Shown: in pieces, positions 26,080-34,445 of the stretch
Position numbering within the stretch: the first letter of the stretch is position 1
Layout: each line of letters starts with the position of its first letter
Assembly (NCBI RefSeq): GCF_900107795.1
Contig: NZ_FNRL01000006.1
Location: 124,001 to 188,000 of the forward strand
DNA: 64,000 bases
Direction: 5' to 3'
DNA from: Chitinophaga terrae (ex Kim and Jung 2007)
GTDB taxonomy: Bacteria; Bacteroidota; Bacteroidia; Chitinophagales; Chitinophagaceae
Made by a program: the position numbers and the translations under genes
Notes under the pieces: model-generated
Databases searched by the model: none
What the model was told of the DNA's origin: nothing
What the model saw: only the letters and a program-made list of their open reading frames with translations

Positions 26080-26892
26080 ATGTCGCTATTTATTACATCA
26101 TTGAATTCGGGAAGTAACGGGAATTGCTATTATATTGGCAATGAGGACACGGCTGTATTGATAGATGCGGGAATTTCATGCAGGGAAACGGAAAAGCGCA
26201 TGGCCAGGTTAGGGTTATCAATGATGAAAGTAAAGGCGATCTTTATTTCCCATGAACACTCGGATCACATTAAGGGGCTGACTGTTCTTGCAAAAAAATA
26301 CAGGTTGCCTGTTTACATCACCAACAGCACGCTGGAACACGGAGGGCTAAAGATCGATGAGCGGCAGGTGATCAGCTTTACGCCATACGAGCCTGTAAAC
26401 ATCGCGTCCCTGACGGTTACCGCATTCCCCAAACATCATGACGCTGCAGAACCTCATAGCTTCGTGGTAAGCGGCAACCAGGTAACCATAGGTGTATTTA
26501 CAGATATTGGCGTCCCCTGCGAACACCTGGTCAAACATTTCAAGCTTTGTCATGCTGCTTTTCTTGAAGCCAACTACGATGAAGAAATGCTGGAAAAAGG
26601 CAGGTATCCTTATTTCCTGAAAAACAGGATACGGGGCGGCAAAGGCCACTTATCGAACCGCCAGGCCCTGGAACTCTTTACTACTCACCGGCCCCCTCAC
26701 ATGACGCATTTGCTGCTGTCGCATTTATCGAGGGATAATAATAACCCCGACCTGGTAAAAGCCCTCTTCAGCGAGCGGGCAGGAGGAACGGAGATCGTTG
26801 TTGCCTCCAGGTACCAGGAAACCGCTGTTTACCGCATCCTGCCTGAAGGGCAATTAGCCGAACCCCGGCAAACAGTGCTTACGTTATTTTAG
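26080..26892 (+). CDS. Metallo-beta-lactamase-fold hydrolase, YycJ/WalJ-like
   Basis: The protein has 270 residues. The N-terminus SLNSGSNGNCYYIG and the metal motif HEHSDH at 58-63, followed by IKGLTVLAKKY, are typical of the YycJ/WalJ branch. TNSTLEH, FPKHHDAAEPHSFVV and LLLSHLSRDNNNPDLV supply the later metal-binding segments. Proteins of this branch are 5' exonuclease-like enzymes linked to DNA repair or cell-wall control in Firmicutes; the role here is unproven. It is divergent from xseA with a gap of about 110 bases. Confidence 0.88.
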   Translation: MSLFITSLNSGSNGNCYYIGNEDTAVLIDAGISCRETEKRMARLGLSMMKVKAIFISHEHSDHIKGLTVLAKKYRLPVYITNSTLEHGGLKIDERQVISFTPYEPVNIASLTVTAFPKHHDAAEPHSFVVSGNQVTIGVFTDIGVPCEHLVKHFKLCHAAFLEANYDEEMLEKGRYPYFLKNRIRGGKGHLSNRQALELFTTHRPPHMTHLLLSHLSRDNNNPDLVKALFSERAGGTEIVVASRYQETAVYRILPEGQLAEPRQTVLTLF

Positions 26893-27027
26893 CAACACAC
26901 ATCATCAATATGTTCAGACTATTCCACAACCGGCATTAGCAGGCTGTAACTGTCAAAGGCTTGTCATACATGCAACAGGCGCCATTGGCATTATTTATGG
27001 CTTTTAAAGGTTATAAAATCCTTTAAT

Positions 27028-27489
27028 ATGGAAACACCTACCACGACCATAACCAATGAAGTGCTGAACGATCTTATTGCAATCAATAACGATCGTATTG
27101 AAGGTTATGAAAAGGCATTGAAAGAAATGAAGCACACGAATGCCGTGATTTCGGGTCTCTTTAAGAAGATGATAGACGAAAGCAGGGAATTCAGGAATGC
27201 GTTGGGAACAGAAGTGCAGGCGGCGGGCGGCAACATGGAAACCGGAACTACTGCCGCCGGAAAAATATTCCGCACCTGGATGGATTTTAAATTCGCGTTT
27301 TCAGACTCCGATCCGAAAACCGTGCTTTCCACCTGTGAAACCGGCGAAGAAGCCGCACAAAGGGCTTACAAAACAGCGCTGGAACATAAGCAGTTGCCCG
27401 AGCATATCCGTTCCCTTTTAGTGGAACAAAAAGCCAGTTTAAAAGCTTCGTTAGACCAGATCAGAAGTTATTACGAAAGTCTTAAATAA
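27028..27489 (+). CDS. DUF2383/PA2169-type four-helix-bundle protein
   Basis: The protein has 153 residues and is wholly helical and cytoplasmic. Recognisable features are LNDLIAINNDRIEGYEKALKEM at the start, an FKKMIDESREFRNAL helix, and a C-terminal helix pair with RSLLVEQKASLKASLDQI. This matches PA2169/DUF2383 proteins, ferritin-like helical bundles often induced in stress, without a demonstrated reaction. The gene is monocistronic, with a shared terminator downstream. Confidence 0.8.
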   Translation: METPTTTITNEVLNDLIAINNDRIEGYEKALKEMKHTNAVISGLFKKMIDESREFRNALGTEVQAAGGNMETGTTAAGKIFRTWMDFKFAFSDSDPKTVLSTCETGEEAAQRAYKTALEHKQLPEHIRSLLVEQKASLKASLDQIRSYYESLK

Positions 27490-27511
27490 TACGGCCAGAA
27501 TGTTTGATGAG

Positions 27512-27545
27512 AAAGCCTGATGACCTGAACAGTCACCAGGCTTTT
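27512..27545. terminator. Shared terminator between convergent genes
   Basis: AAAGCCTG and TGA on the left pair with TCA and CAGGCTTT on the right, with one unpaired base per side. T-rich sequence follows the stem on the plus strand. The hairpin sits between the DUF2383-like gene and the convergent DUF4349 gene and can serve both. Confidence 0.75.
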
Positions 27546-27549
27546 CTTA

Positions 27550-28440
27550 TTATGCCCTGAAATTTTTACGGTATACAAACCAGCCCAGCCCTGCTATTGC
27601 CAGGAAAGGCCAGATCTGGATAAGGAATATGAATGTATTCCTTAACGCTGAAGCTCCGCTGCGGAAGGCAGACAACAGTTCGGAGCCAAAGGCTGCGCGC
27701 TGTTGCTGGTCAGGGTTTACAACGGTATAAACCTTTGCCACTTCCGGCTGGAACAATTCAATGGTAAAAGTCGAATAATTTACATCGTCGAGAATAGCCA
27801 GGTTATTCATACGCCTGTCTATCGCTTCCGATTCTTTGGAATCGTTATATCTTTCAACATCCAGGGTGCTGTCTTTAGCTCCTGGCGTTACTGCTCCTCT
27901 CCTGGCCTGCGCCTCGTTCTTCAGCACATTGGTGAGGTAAGTCAAAGTCCTGTCTTCCTCCTTCAGGGTGCGGTGATCAATAAAAGAAGCCATTGCCGTA
28001 AGCAGGTTCACTACTGTATCCAGGCTGGCTACAGGTACTTTTACTTCCATGTTCGATACGGGAGTATACAGGGTAACGCGCTTCAGGGAATCGGCTGTAA
28101 AAGGAAGATCTTTTGAGCTGACCGAAATGTTATGGATGGTACTTTGTTTCGTAATTCCTCCTACCTTTGCAACAGCAGTTTCTATAGCAAAGGTGACAGC
28201 CGCTACATCTTTTACGCCGCAACGGATATCGGCGGTCCTTACGCGCTTGCGGGAAGCGCTCCGGATATCGAGCAGGCTGGAAGAGTAAGCCGTAGAATCG
28301 GCAGATGCCAGGTAACCATCCGCGGCAGGTTTGGAATCAGCTGCTTCGGTTTCGCCCGTCGGGCGGGAATGTAAAGACGAATTGCCGCAGGCAGCCATTA
28401 ACAGTACGAGTGGAATAAGGTAAAGAATGGGCGAACGCAT
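27550..28440 (-). CDS. DUF4349 family lipoprotein
   Basis: The protein has 296 residues. A lipoprotein signal ends in LLMAAC (Cys18). The body has the DUF4349 layout: RKRVRTADIRCGVKDVAAVTFAIETAV (the conserved strand-helix start), a central helical hairpin (LVNLLTAMASFIDHRTLKEEDRT), NNLAILDDVNYSTFTIELFQPE, and a C-terminal membrane helix (about 272-290, FLIQIWPFLAIAGLGWFVY). DUF4349 proteins occur widely and their function is unknown. It shares the terminator at 27512-27545 with its convergent neighbour. Confidence 0.85.
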   Translation of the reverse strand: MRSPILYLIPLVLLMAACGNSSLHSRPTGETEAADSKPAADGYLASADSTAYSSSLLDIRSASRKRVRTADIRCGVKDVAAVTFAIETAVAKVGGITKQSTIHNISVSSKDLPFTADSLKRVTLYTPVSNMEVKVPVASLDTVVNLLTAMASFIDHRTLKEEDRTLTYLTNVLKNEAQARRGAVTPGAKDSTLDVERYNDSKESEAIDRRMNNLAILDDVNYSTFTIELFQPEVAKVYTVVNPDQQQRAAFGSELLSAFRSGASALRNTFIFLIQIWPFLAIAGLGWFVYRKNFRA

Positions 28441-28536
28441 AAACTAGGATTTTCCCATAATCCGGATTCCCTGCGAAAGGTAACCTTTAAAAAATGTTAA
28501 AATCAAAAAGCTGTTAACTTAGAAAAAAATTGACTG

Positions 28537-28926
28537 ATGCCTAATCTTCCTAAAAAATACCAGACAAGGAAAGCTGAGATCACAGCAACGTTTATTGAAG
28601 AGATAAATAAACATATCAACTCCATCGTGGCAGGCGAAACGGACAAGATGTACCATATAAAAGATATCGCAGGCATCATGCACATACATCCCGTTCACCT
28701 CAGCAATACCATTAAGCTGCATACCGGGAAGGCGCCCTGCGATTTCTTTGAAGAACGGATCTTGAGCGAAGCAAAACAGATGCTTGAAAATACTTCTATG
28801 AGTATTACAGAAATAGCTAACCGGCTGACTTACGACAATTCCAACTTTACAAAATTCTTCAAACGTTTTACCGGATACACCCCAGGTCAATACAGGGAAA
28901 AAGCGGCGTTAGAAGTAGCGTTGTAA
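28537..28926 (+). CDS. Short AraC-type DNA-binding protein
   Basis: The protein has 129 residues, only the AraC HTH domain plus a short N-terminal helix. Two helix-turn-helix motifs are visible: YHIKDIAGIMHIHPVHLSNTIK and MSITEIANRLTYDNSNFTKFFK, followed by the standard end FTGYTPGQYREK. It lacks a sensor domain, so its activity is likely set by expression level or a partner. Its end overlaps the convergent gene at 28909 by 18 bases. Divergent from the DUF4349 gene across about 95 bases. Confidence 0.87.
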   Translation: MPNLPKKYQTRKAEITATFIEEINKHINSIVAGETDKMYHIKDIAGIMHIHPVHLSNTIKLHTGKAPCDFFEERILSEAKQMLENTSMSITEIANRLTYDNSNFTKFFKRFTGYTPGQYREKAALEVAL

Positions 28927-29415
28927 ATAAACAGGTTTCAGGAAGTAATAGTTATTGAGGGTTTTATTATCGAACAGATCTCCATCATCAAAATAAAACC
29001 CGTTGGTAAACTCTGTACGGGAATTCATCAGGATCTTCCCCGAGGCATGTTCTACTGAAAAATATACAGGTATCACCACATAGTATTTACCTGTTTTACC
29101 GGTAAACTTATTCCAGTTTATACTCAAATCTTTCATCTTGAATAAACGGGGTTTAAGGGATGCTGCCAGGTTCGTGGAGCAATCCACTTTTACCAGCGTT
29201 CCTCCTTTGTCGACCTCCGCTCTTAACGAAAAAGCAAGGCTGGAGCTGCCTGCCTTCATAGGAATAAGCGCCGTATCAATAAACCTGCACAATAATTGGT
29301 AAGTATCGCCAAAATTAGGGTTCTGCTGCCCGCTCACAGACCGGGGTGTTATCAATTCAGCGGCAACAGTAACAATGATTATTAACCAGTTTAATCTCAT
29401 GATGCCTGTTTTCAA
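28909..29415 (-). CDS. Exported protein of unknown function
   Basis: The protein has 168 residues with a signal peptide (cleavage near SVSGQ). The mature part is mostly beta with aromatic residues: FGDTYQLLCRFIDTAL, LSINWNKFTGKTGKYYVVIPVYFSV, and a tyrosine-rich end (LNNYYFLKPVYLQRYF). No family was recognised. The C-terminal aromatic residue could suggest outer-membrane or surface association, but this is weak. An alternative start is Met6 at 29400. It is convergent with the short AraC gene and overlaps it. Confidence 0.6.
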   Translation of the reverse strand: MKTGIMRLNWLIIIVTVAAELITPRSVSGQQNPNFGDTYQLLCRFIDTALIPMKAGSSSLAFSLRAEVDKGGTLVKVDCSTNLAASLKPRLFKMKDLSINWNKFTGKTGKYYVVIPVYFSVEHASGKILMNSRTEFTNGFYFDDGDLFDNKTLNNYYFLKPVYLQRYF

Positions 29416-29531
29416 ATAACATGAATAAACGTCAATGCCTCTACTAAAAGGGTACTAGTTAAGTTACGATTTCTCGGCCTAAAAAGATTGCAGCCTGTAT
29501 CTTTCTGTTGAAAAACTTTATTATAAACGGA

Positions 29532-29561
29532 AAAAAGCCACTTTTTATTGAGTGGCTTTTT
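29532..29561. terminator. Intrinsic terminator
   Basis: AAAAAGCCACT and AGTGGCTTTTT form an 11-bp stem around TTTTTATTG. It lies 30 bases beyond the stop of the minus-strand Gfo/Idh/MocA gene and is symmetrical enough to stop either strand. Confidence 0.8.
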
Positions 29562-29592
29562 CATTTAGTTCAACAAGATATTGATTTAATTA

Positions 29593-30678
29593 TCAGAGCT
29601 TTATGGTTTTCCCTGTAGCTACCGACCTTCTTGCCGCATCCAGTATCTTTACTACTATCACATTATTGGCAGGAGCGTATAAACCGTATTCCGGCAATTG
29701 TTCCTGTCCGTTGATCACTGCTATAAAATACTGGAATGGATCGGTATACACATGAACATCCTTGTCTGTGACCTGGTGACCTGTTACACCGTTCTTAGAC
29801 TGGTTCCGCTGCACCAGCACTTCAGCAGAGGGAGCAAGCAACAGTCCTTTGTCTCCATAAACCTCCATATCCTTCCGGTTGAAGGTCCAGTTCCAGGAGG
29901 CCTGGATAGTGCATTGCATATCGCCATAATCTACCAGTATCGTAGCATCATCTTCTACTTTCGGATACACATGGGGTTTAAAATGCCGGGCCACCGCAGT
30001 AACTGAAACGGGCATACGATTTTTGGCCAGCGCCGTCATCAGGTTAGCTCCATAGCAACCAAAATCCATCAATGCTCCTCCCCCGTTCAATACAGGATCT
30101 GTGAGCCAGGCCAGGAATTCCGGACCACACCCGATCTCCTTAGGCCCCTGGTGCCCATCATTTACCATCACCTTTCTCACCTTCCCTACATAATTGCTAT
30201 CATTAACAAGTTGAAAAACCTTGGCTACGGAAGGGTACCAACTGGTTTCATAATCTGTCAGCAGATGTACTTTGTGCCTGCGGGCCAGGGAATCCATAAA
30301 AACGGCATCGGCTACGGTTGTAGCCAATGGTTTTTCCACCATGATATGAATGCCTTTAGGCGCCGCTGCCGCTACAATGTCACGATGTGATTTGATATCG
30401 CCGAACGCAACTACCGCCGTTGGTTTTACTTTCAGCAGCATTTTGTTCAGGTCCTGGTAAAAAAGGGTATCCGCCAGGTGAAATTGCTTCGCCCTGAGTT
30501 TGGCAACTGCCGGATCGGGCTCGTAGATACCAACTATCTCTATATCTCCTTTATCAGGACGCCCAAAAATAAAAGCAGCATGGCCATGAGAAGTACCCGC
30601 AACCGCGAGGCGCAGTCGTTGCTGGGCCTGTATTGTTGTACCTGCGTGGAATAGTAAAAATAAAATGAGATATCGCAT
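29593..30678 (-). CDS. Exported Gfo/Idh/MocA-family oxidoreductase
   Basis: The protein has 361 residues. It has a Sec-type signal (about residues 1-18, ending TIQAQ), unusual for an NAD(P)-dependent enzyme but frequent in Bacteroidota. The Rossmann domain includes LAVAGTSHGHAAFIFG and VGIYEPDPAV, and the conserved EKP motif is IMVEKPLATTVADA. The C-terminal alpha/beta domain has GGGALMDFGCYGANL and YPKVEDDATILVDY. Exported members often carry tightly bound cofactor and act on glycosides. It is upstream of a terminator; the YhcH-like gene lies 49 bases away on the same strand. Confidence 0.88.
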   Translation of the reverse strand: MRYLILFLLFHAGTTIQAQQRLRLAVAGTSHGHAAFIFGRPDKGDIEIVGIYEPDPAVAKLRAKQFHLADTLFYQDLNKMLLKVKPTAVVAFGDIKSHRDIVAAAAPKGIHIMVEKPLATTVADAVFMDSLARRHKVHLLTDYETSWYPSVAKVFQLVNDSNYVGKVRKVMVNDGHQGPKEIGCGPEFLAWLTDPVLNGGGALMDFGCYGANLMTALAKNRMPVSVTAVARHFKPHVYPKVEDDATILVDYGDMQCTIQASWNWTFNRKDMEVYGDKGLLLAPSAEVLVQRNQSKNGVTGHQVTDKDVHVYTDPFQYFIAVINGQEQLPEYGLYAPANNVIVVKILDAARRSVATGKTIKL

Positions 30679-30727
30679 TCGTTAAAACTAGCGAAAGAAA
30701 TCGGCATATGCAAGGGTAATCACTTCC

Positions 30728-31180
30728 TTATTCAACCGCTATTTTAATAACTACTTTTCTTACCGGCCGGGGTTTATCTACCATGATATTAGGCATATGA
30801 AGATCTGTAGGAAAGAAGATAGCAAACATTCCTTCCTCGAACCTGGAAAAGAACATTGGCGTTTCTGCGAACAGCTGGAAATCGGCCTGTTCATCGTAAG
30901 CTTTGGAAGGCGCCTGGTCTTTAAGGAAATCGTGTCCGACCAACTCGGAGCCGCTTACCATATACTGCACATCAATGTATTTCTTATGCGCTTCCATCTG
31001 TTCATTATCAGCAGGCACGGTATCGTATTCGTTCACCATGGCGAATATATGTTCGTCGATGGTATACTTTCCTTTTTCCATGGTTTTGAGATCCTTCTGG
31101 GCCAGGAATTCAAACGCTTTTATAAACCTGACGCCTAAACGGTAATACAAATGTGCATTCTGCAAAGTGTCTAATATCAT
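30728..31180 (-). CDS. YhcH/YjgK/YiaL family protein (DUF386)
   Basis: The protein has 150 residues and a cupin-like fold. Family landmarks are KGKYTIDEHIFAMVNEYDT, a metal-binding-like EAHKKYIDVQYMVSG, then FFSRFEEGMFAIFFPTDLHMPNI and RKVVIKI at the end. Relatives include the beta subunit of evolved beta-galactosidase and sialic-acid mutarotase-like NanQ/YhcH, so a role in sugar anomer handling is plausible. It sits between the SGNH hydrolase and the exported Gfo/Idh/MocA gene on the same strand, possibly one operon. Confidence 0.87.
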   Translation of the reverse strand: MILDTLQNAHLYYRLGVRFIKAFEFLAQKDLKTMEKGKYTIDEHIFAMVNEYDTVPADNEQMEAHKKYIDVQYMVSGSELVGHDFLKDQAPSKAYDEQADFQLFAETPMFFSRFEEGMFAIFFPTDLHMPNIMVDKPRPVRKVVIKIAVE

Positions 31181-31230
31181 GCTGTAAATTTCGTATTTCC
31201 AGGCAAGATACTTTTTTTAACAGTATATAA

Positions 31231-31890
31231 CTATCTCTTTATTAAATGCGGTTCAACGGCTTCCTCCCAGATTGCATATCCCTGTTTATTCATATGCAGC
31301 ATATCGTCTACGAACAGCTCCCTGCGCGGCTTTCCATCTTTATCCAGCATCCTGGAATAGATATCTACATATACAATATTCTTTTGAGTGGAGATGTATT
31401 CGCGGATCAATTCATTGGCCGCTATAGCTTTAGGAAAGGTACTTTCGCGACTGGGACTGGGTTTCATGGAAATATACACAACAGGGATCTCGGGTAATTT
31501 TTCACGGATCACGCCGAGCAGCACTTTAAACCGGTTGAAGATGCTATCGGCAGTTGAGTTCTGCTCTACCAGGTCGTTCTCCCCAACATAGATCACTATT
31601 TCCCTGGGATGATAAGGGAAGATGATCTCGTTGGCATAGTAGATGACATCATTGGTTACGGCGCCGCCAAATCCCCGGTTCAGGACTACATATTTTGCGA
31701 AGTTGCGTTCCAGGTCGTCCCATTTCCTGATAGAAGAACTACCTATGAACAGGATGGGATTTTCCGGTGCGGCATATATCTTATCGTAGTTGCGGATCGT
31801 TTTAATATCCTCTGCAAACCGCGGTTGAGCCTGTGCAAACAGCTGCCCGCTTATGAAGAGGCAGCATAGAATAGTCCAGATAGCTTTCAT
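31231..31890 (-). CDS. Exported SGNH/GDSL-type esterase
   Basis: The protein has 219 residues with a signal peptide (about residues 1-20, SGQLFAQ). SGNH blocks are clear: ILFIGSSSIRKWDD with Ser51 as nucleophile, NRGFGGAVTNDV supplying the Gly, VGENDL (103-107) supplying the Asn, and DDMLHMNKQGY supplying Asp196 and His199. Such periplasmic enzymes remove acetyl or other ester groups from glycans. It begins the minus-strand group with YhcH and Gfo/Idh/MocA, consistent with glycan processing. Confidence 0.9.
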   Translation of the reverse strand: MKAIWTILCCLFISGQLFAQAQPRFAEDIKTIRNYDKIYAAPENPILFIGSSSIRKWDDLERNFAKYVVLNRGFGGAVTNDVIYYANEIIFPYHPREIVIYVGENDLVEQNSTADSIFNRFKVLLGVIREKLPEIPVVYISMKPSPSRESTFPKAIAANELIREYISTQKNIVYVDIYSRMLDKDGKPRRELFVDDMLHMNKQGYAIWEEAVEPHLIKR

Positions 31891-31942
31891 CTCTTTACTG
31901 ATTTATCCGAAAAAGATAGAAAAAAATCCGGCTATTTCATCA

Positions 31943-32923
31943 TTATAAGTACCAGAACTTTTCTGCGTTTCCTGTAACATTAACGCTGGCGCCGACTTTC
32001 AGGGCGGTATCCGTTGTTCTTACTATCAAACTGAATTCACCTACCTGTACGGTTGCATCGTAGTAACTTCCAAAGTAGGAAAGTTCTTTCACCTTTCCTT
32101 TTACCACGTCTTTCCGGCCTTTGGTAATGCTCAGGTCTTCCGGCCTGATAAATACACGTTTGCCGCTTTCAATACCGGGGATATCCTTTAACAACGCTGC
32201 CTGTTCAGCGCTCAGCAGGTTATAGGCGCCGAATAAACCACCTACGTATTCATTAACGGGTTGATTATAAATAACGGCAGGACTTCCCTGCTGCACGATC
32301 TGCCCGTCTTTCATGACCAATACTTTGTCGGCCCATGGCAGGATATCCTGCGGGTCGTGCGAGCAAAGCATGCAGGTAATACCCAGCTTATCCCCTATAT
32401 CCTGGATCACATTTTTCAGGATGCTTTTATGGATCATATCCAGGTTTGAATAGGGTTCGTCGAGCAGGAAAAATTTGGGAGCGCCTATCAGCAAACGGGC
32501 CATAGCGATCCGCTGCTTTTCGCCGCCTGACAACTGGTCTGTTTTTCTTTTTAAAAGATGTGAGATCCGGCAAACCTCGTACACTTCGGCAGCCGATTCG
32601 TCTGTAAGTTTATTGGCATAGGAAAGAATTTCTTCTACCCTGTAGTTATTGCGCAGTTCAAAATGCTGGGATAAATATGCAGTGCCGGGGTGGCCGGGGA
32701 TCAATACTTCCAGCGCTCCTTTTACTTTGGCGCCTTCGAACATCACTGTCCCGGAATCTGCCTGTCCCATTCCGCAGGCGATCTTCATCAGTGAACTTTT
32801 TCCTGATCCTGTTTCTCCTGCTATTACCAGTTTCTCAAATTGCTGTTGTGTAAAGCTGACATCCTTTAAAATATAAGTACCGTTCAGTTCTTTGCTGATG
32901 TGATCTACTTCAAGAAAATTCAT
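31943..32923 (-). CDS. Solitary ABC transporter ATP-binding protein
   Basis: The protein has 326 residues from MNFLEVDHISKE. Walker A is GETGSGKS (36-43), the signature is LSGGEKQRIAMARLL, Walker B is FFLLDEPYSNLD, and the H-loop is CSHDPQD. A C-terminal TOBE-like beta domain follows (RVFIRPEDLSITKG; YYDATVQVG), as in import-type ATPases of the CysA/PotA kind. No permease or binding-protein gene is nearby. A longer in-frame start at 33181 would add 86 residues encoded by the tandem repeat array; this extension is compositionally odd (repeated SFASFSSLRAT) and lies upstream of the -7 box at 32929-32935, so I reject it. Confidence 0.85.
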   Translation of the reverse strand: MNFLEVDHISKELNGTYILKDVSFTQQQFEKLVIAGETGSGKSSLMKIACGMGQADSGTVMFEGAKVKGALEVLIPGHPGTAYLSQHFELRNNYRVEEILSYANKLTDESAAEVYEVCRISHLLKRKTDQLSGGEKQRIAMARLLIGAPKFFLLDEPYSNLDMIHKSILKNVIQDIGDKLGITCMLCSHDPQDILPWADKVLVMKDGQIVQQGSPAVIYNQPVNEYVGGLFGAYNLLSAEQAALLKDIPGIESGKRVFIRPEDLSITKGRKDVVKGKVKELSYFGSYYDATVQVGEFSLIVRTTDTALKVGASVNVTGNAEKFWYL

Positions 32924-32928
32924 GGTTG

Positions 32929-32935
32929 CAAAATA
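32929..32935 (-). promoter_or_regulatory. Probable leaderless promoter of the ABC ATPase gene
   Basis: On the minus strand TATTTTG ends six bases before the ATG at 32923, the same spacing as TACCTTTG before the metallo-hydrolase at 26080. The box is one base shorter than the TAnnTTTG consensus. If real, transcription starts at or beside the ATG. Confidence 0.35.
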
Positions 32936-32954
32936 CGGAGTTTCCGGGGGAAAA

Positions 32955-33206
32955 GTTGCACGCAAAGAGGAGAAGGAGGCAAAAGAGGCAGAGTTTTTTT
33001 TCCCGCAAAGACGCAAAGAGGCAAAGAGGCATAAGGGTTTGGTTGCACGCAAAGAGGAGAAGGAGGCAAAAGAGGCAGAGTTTTTTTTTCCCGCAAAGAC
33101 GCAAAGAGGCAAAGAGGCATAAGGGTTTGGTTGCATGCAAAGAGGAGAAGGAGGCAAAGAGGCATAAGGGTTTTGTTGCATGCAAAGAAGCAGAGGTTTT
33201 TTGTTG
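32955..33206. repeat. Tandem GCAAAG repeat array (87/88/45 bp units)
   Basis: Units beginning GTTGCAYGCAAAGARG start at 32955, 33042, 33130 and 33175. The first two are 87 and 88 bases and nearly identical, differing in T-run length. The third lacks the middle (45 bases) and the fourth is truncated. Each full unit holds CGCAAAGACGCAAAGAGGC and a GCATAAGGG end (GCAAAGAGGCATAAG at 33021-33035, 33109-33123 and 33154-33168). Both strands are free of stops across much of the array, which creates false reading frames. It fills the gap between the ABC ATPase start and the dipeptidase stop; I see no gene in the gap. Confidence 0.9.
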
Positions 33207-33291
33207 GGGTATTGGGAGAAGAAGTAAAAGATGTGGTTTGAGTGAGAAGCAGGGATGATATGACATTATCCCTGCTTCCTGGGTACGTTAG

Positions 33292-34365
33292 TTAGCTCCA
33301 GGCGGAGCGGAGTAAACGGAGCCAGTTGCCGTGCATAATATTTTCGATATCGGTCTTGCTGTATCCTCGTTTCTCAAATAATGCGGGTAAGCGTTGGAGG
33401 TCGGCGATGGTTTCAAGGTCGTAAGGACATTGTTCTTTTCCAAAGGCGCCGTCCAGGTCCGTTCCCAGGCCGATATGAAGGGTATTGCCTGCCAGCTGGC
33501 AGATATGATCCAGGTGATCTATCAGTTTTTCCAGGTTGCAGCCAGTTTCCCGGGGAGTAGATTTTCCTCTTACCCACCCTGGCACCATCATCCAGGCATC
33601 CATTGCTCCGCCGATCACAGCGCCTTTCTGAATGAGGACCTTGATCATTTCGTCGCTGAACTGCCGGTTATGATTTACCAATGCACGGCAATTGTTATGA
33701 CTGGCCCATACAGGGCCGTTGAAGAGATCCATGGCATCCCAGAAGGCGTCGTCGCACAGGTGAGTAGCATCCAGGATGATGTTTAATCTTTCCATTTCCT
33801 TCAGCAAGGCTTTGCCCTGGTCGTTTAAACGCCCGGTAGCATCTGTACCATTTGCATACCTGCCGGGGCCGTAGTGTGCAGGGCCCAGGGCCCGCAAGCC
33901 ACTGTTATAGGCTTTTTCCAGGTAGCGCAGATCGATGATAGAATCTGCACCTTCCAGGCTGAGAATATAGCCGATGGGTTTATTGTCGTTGGGTGTGCCA
34001 TCGTTCCAGCGAGCGAGGTGCTGATCAAGTTCCTCCAGGTTTCGGATCATTGTCATCTCGCCGGCGTCTTCCATGGCTTTGTACCAGGCCAGCTGGCCCT
34101 GGGTCTGGGCCCAGGCCTGCTCGGGCGAAAACCAGCCGGGTAACGGGTTATCGGGCGCTACATATCTTGCGATCTGTGTAGCTACTACTAACCCGATATT
34201 TCCCTGTCGCAGAGCGGGTAAAGAAACCACTCCATTCTCCCTGTCGGGTTTGTCCGTTTGCCCCTTCTCCCGCCGGCGGATATCCGTTACCGGTAGTCGC
34301 AGGTTCCGGTTCCATTCCAGCGCGTTCATGCTGAGATCGAGATGGGCGTCTATAGTAAAGATCAT
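33292..34365 (-). CDS. M19-family membrane dipeptidase-like metalloenzyme
   Basis: The protein has 357 residues. It is a renal-dipeptidase-type TIM barrel: IDAHLDLSMN supplies His8 and Asp10, ILSLEGADSI the bridging Glu, ILDATHLCDDAF a His, and VWASHNNCRAL the next His. GLGTDLDGAFG follows with the conserved late Asp. No signal peptide is apparent, so it is probably cytoplasmic. Family members cleave dipeptides, often with a D-residue. It is 80 bases downstream of the RidA-like gene on the same strand. Confidence 0.9.
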   Translation of the reverse strand: MIFTIDAHLDLSMNALEWNRNLRLPVTDIRRREKGQTDKPDRENGVVSLPALRQGNIGLVVATQIARYVAPDNPLPGWFSPEQAWAQTQGQLAWYKAMEDAGEMTMIRNLEELDQHLARWNDGTPNDNKPIGYILSLEGADSIIDLRYLEKAYNSGLRALGPAHYGPGRYANGTDATGRLNDQGKALLKEMERLNIILDATHLCDDAFWDAMDLFNGPVWASHNNCRALVNHNRQFSDEMIKVLIQKGAVIGGAMDAWMMVPGWVRGKSTPRETGCNLEKLIDHLDHICQLAGNTLHIGLGTDLDGAFGKEQCPYDLETIADLQRLPALFEKRGYSKTDIENIMHGNWLRLLRSAWS

Positions 34366-34445
34366 TGTTCTGGGTTTAATGACGTATATGCTGCCGGGTT
34401 AGGCAAACCGGAGTATGCTCCGCTTGTATAGTTGCCAGTCGTAAA

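Noticed and set aside
26980..27010. Sigma-54-like TTGGCATTATTTATGGC before the DUF2383-like gene
   Set aside because: GG and GC are 11 bases apart rather than 10, a spacing sigma-54 rarely tolerates.
32955..33206. CRISPR-like array
   Set aside because: The repeats are head-to-tail with no unique spacers and no cas genes nearby.
32910..33266. Several frames on both strands across the tandem array
   Set aside because: They only translate the GCAAAG repeats, giving duplicated low-complexity peptides.
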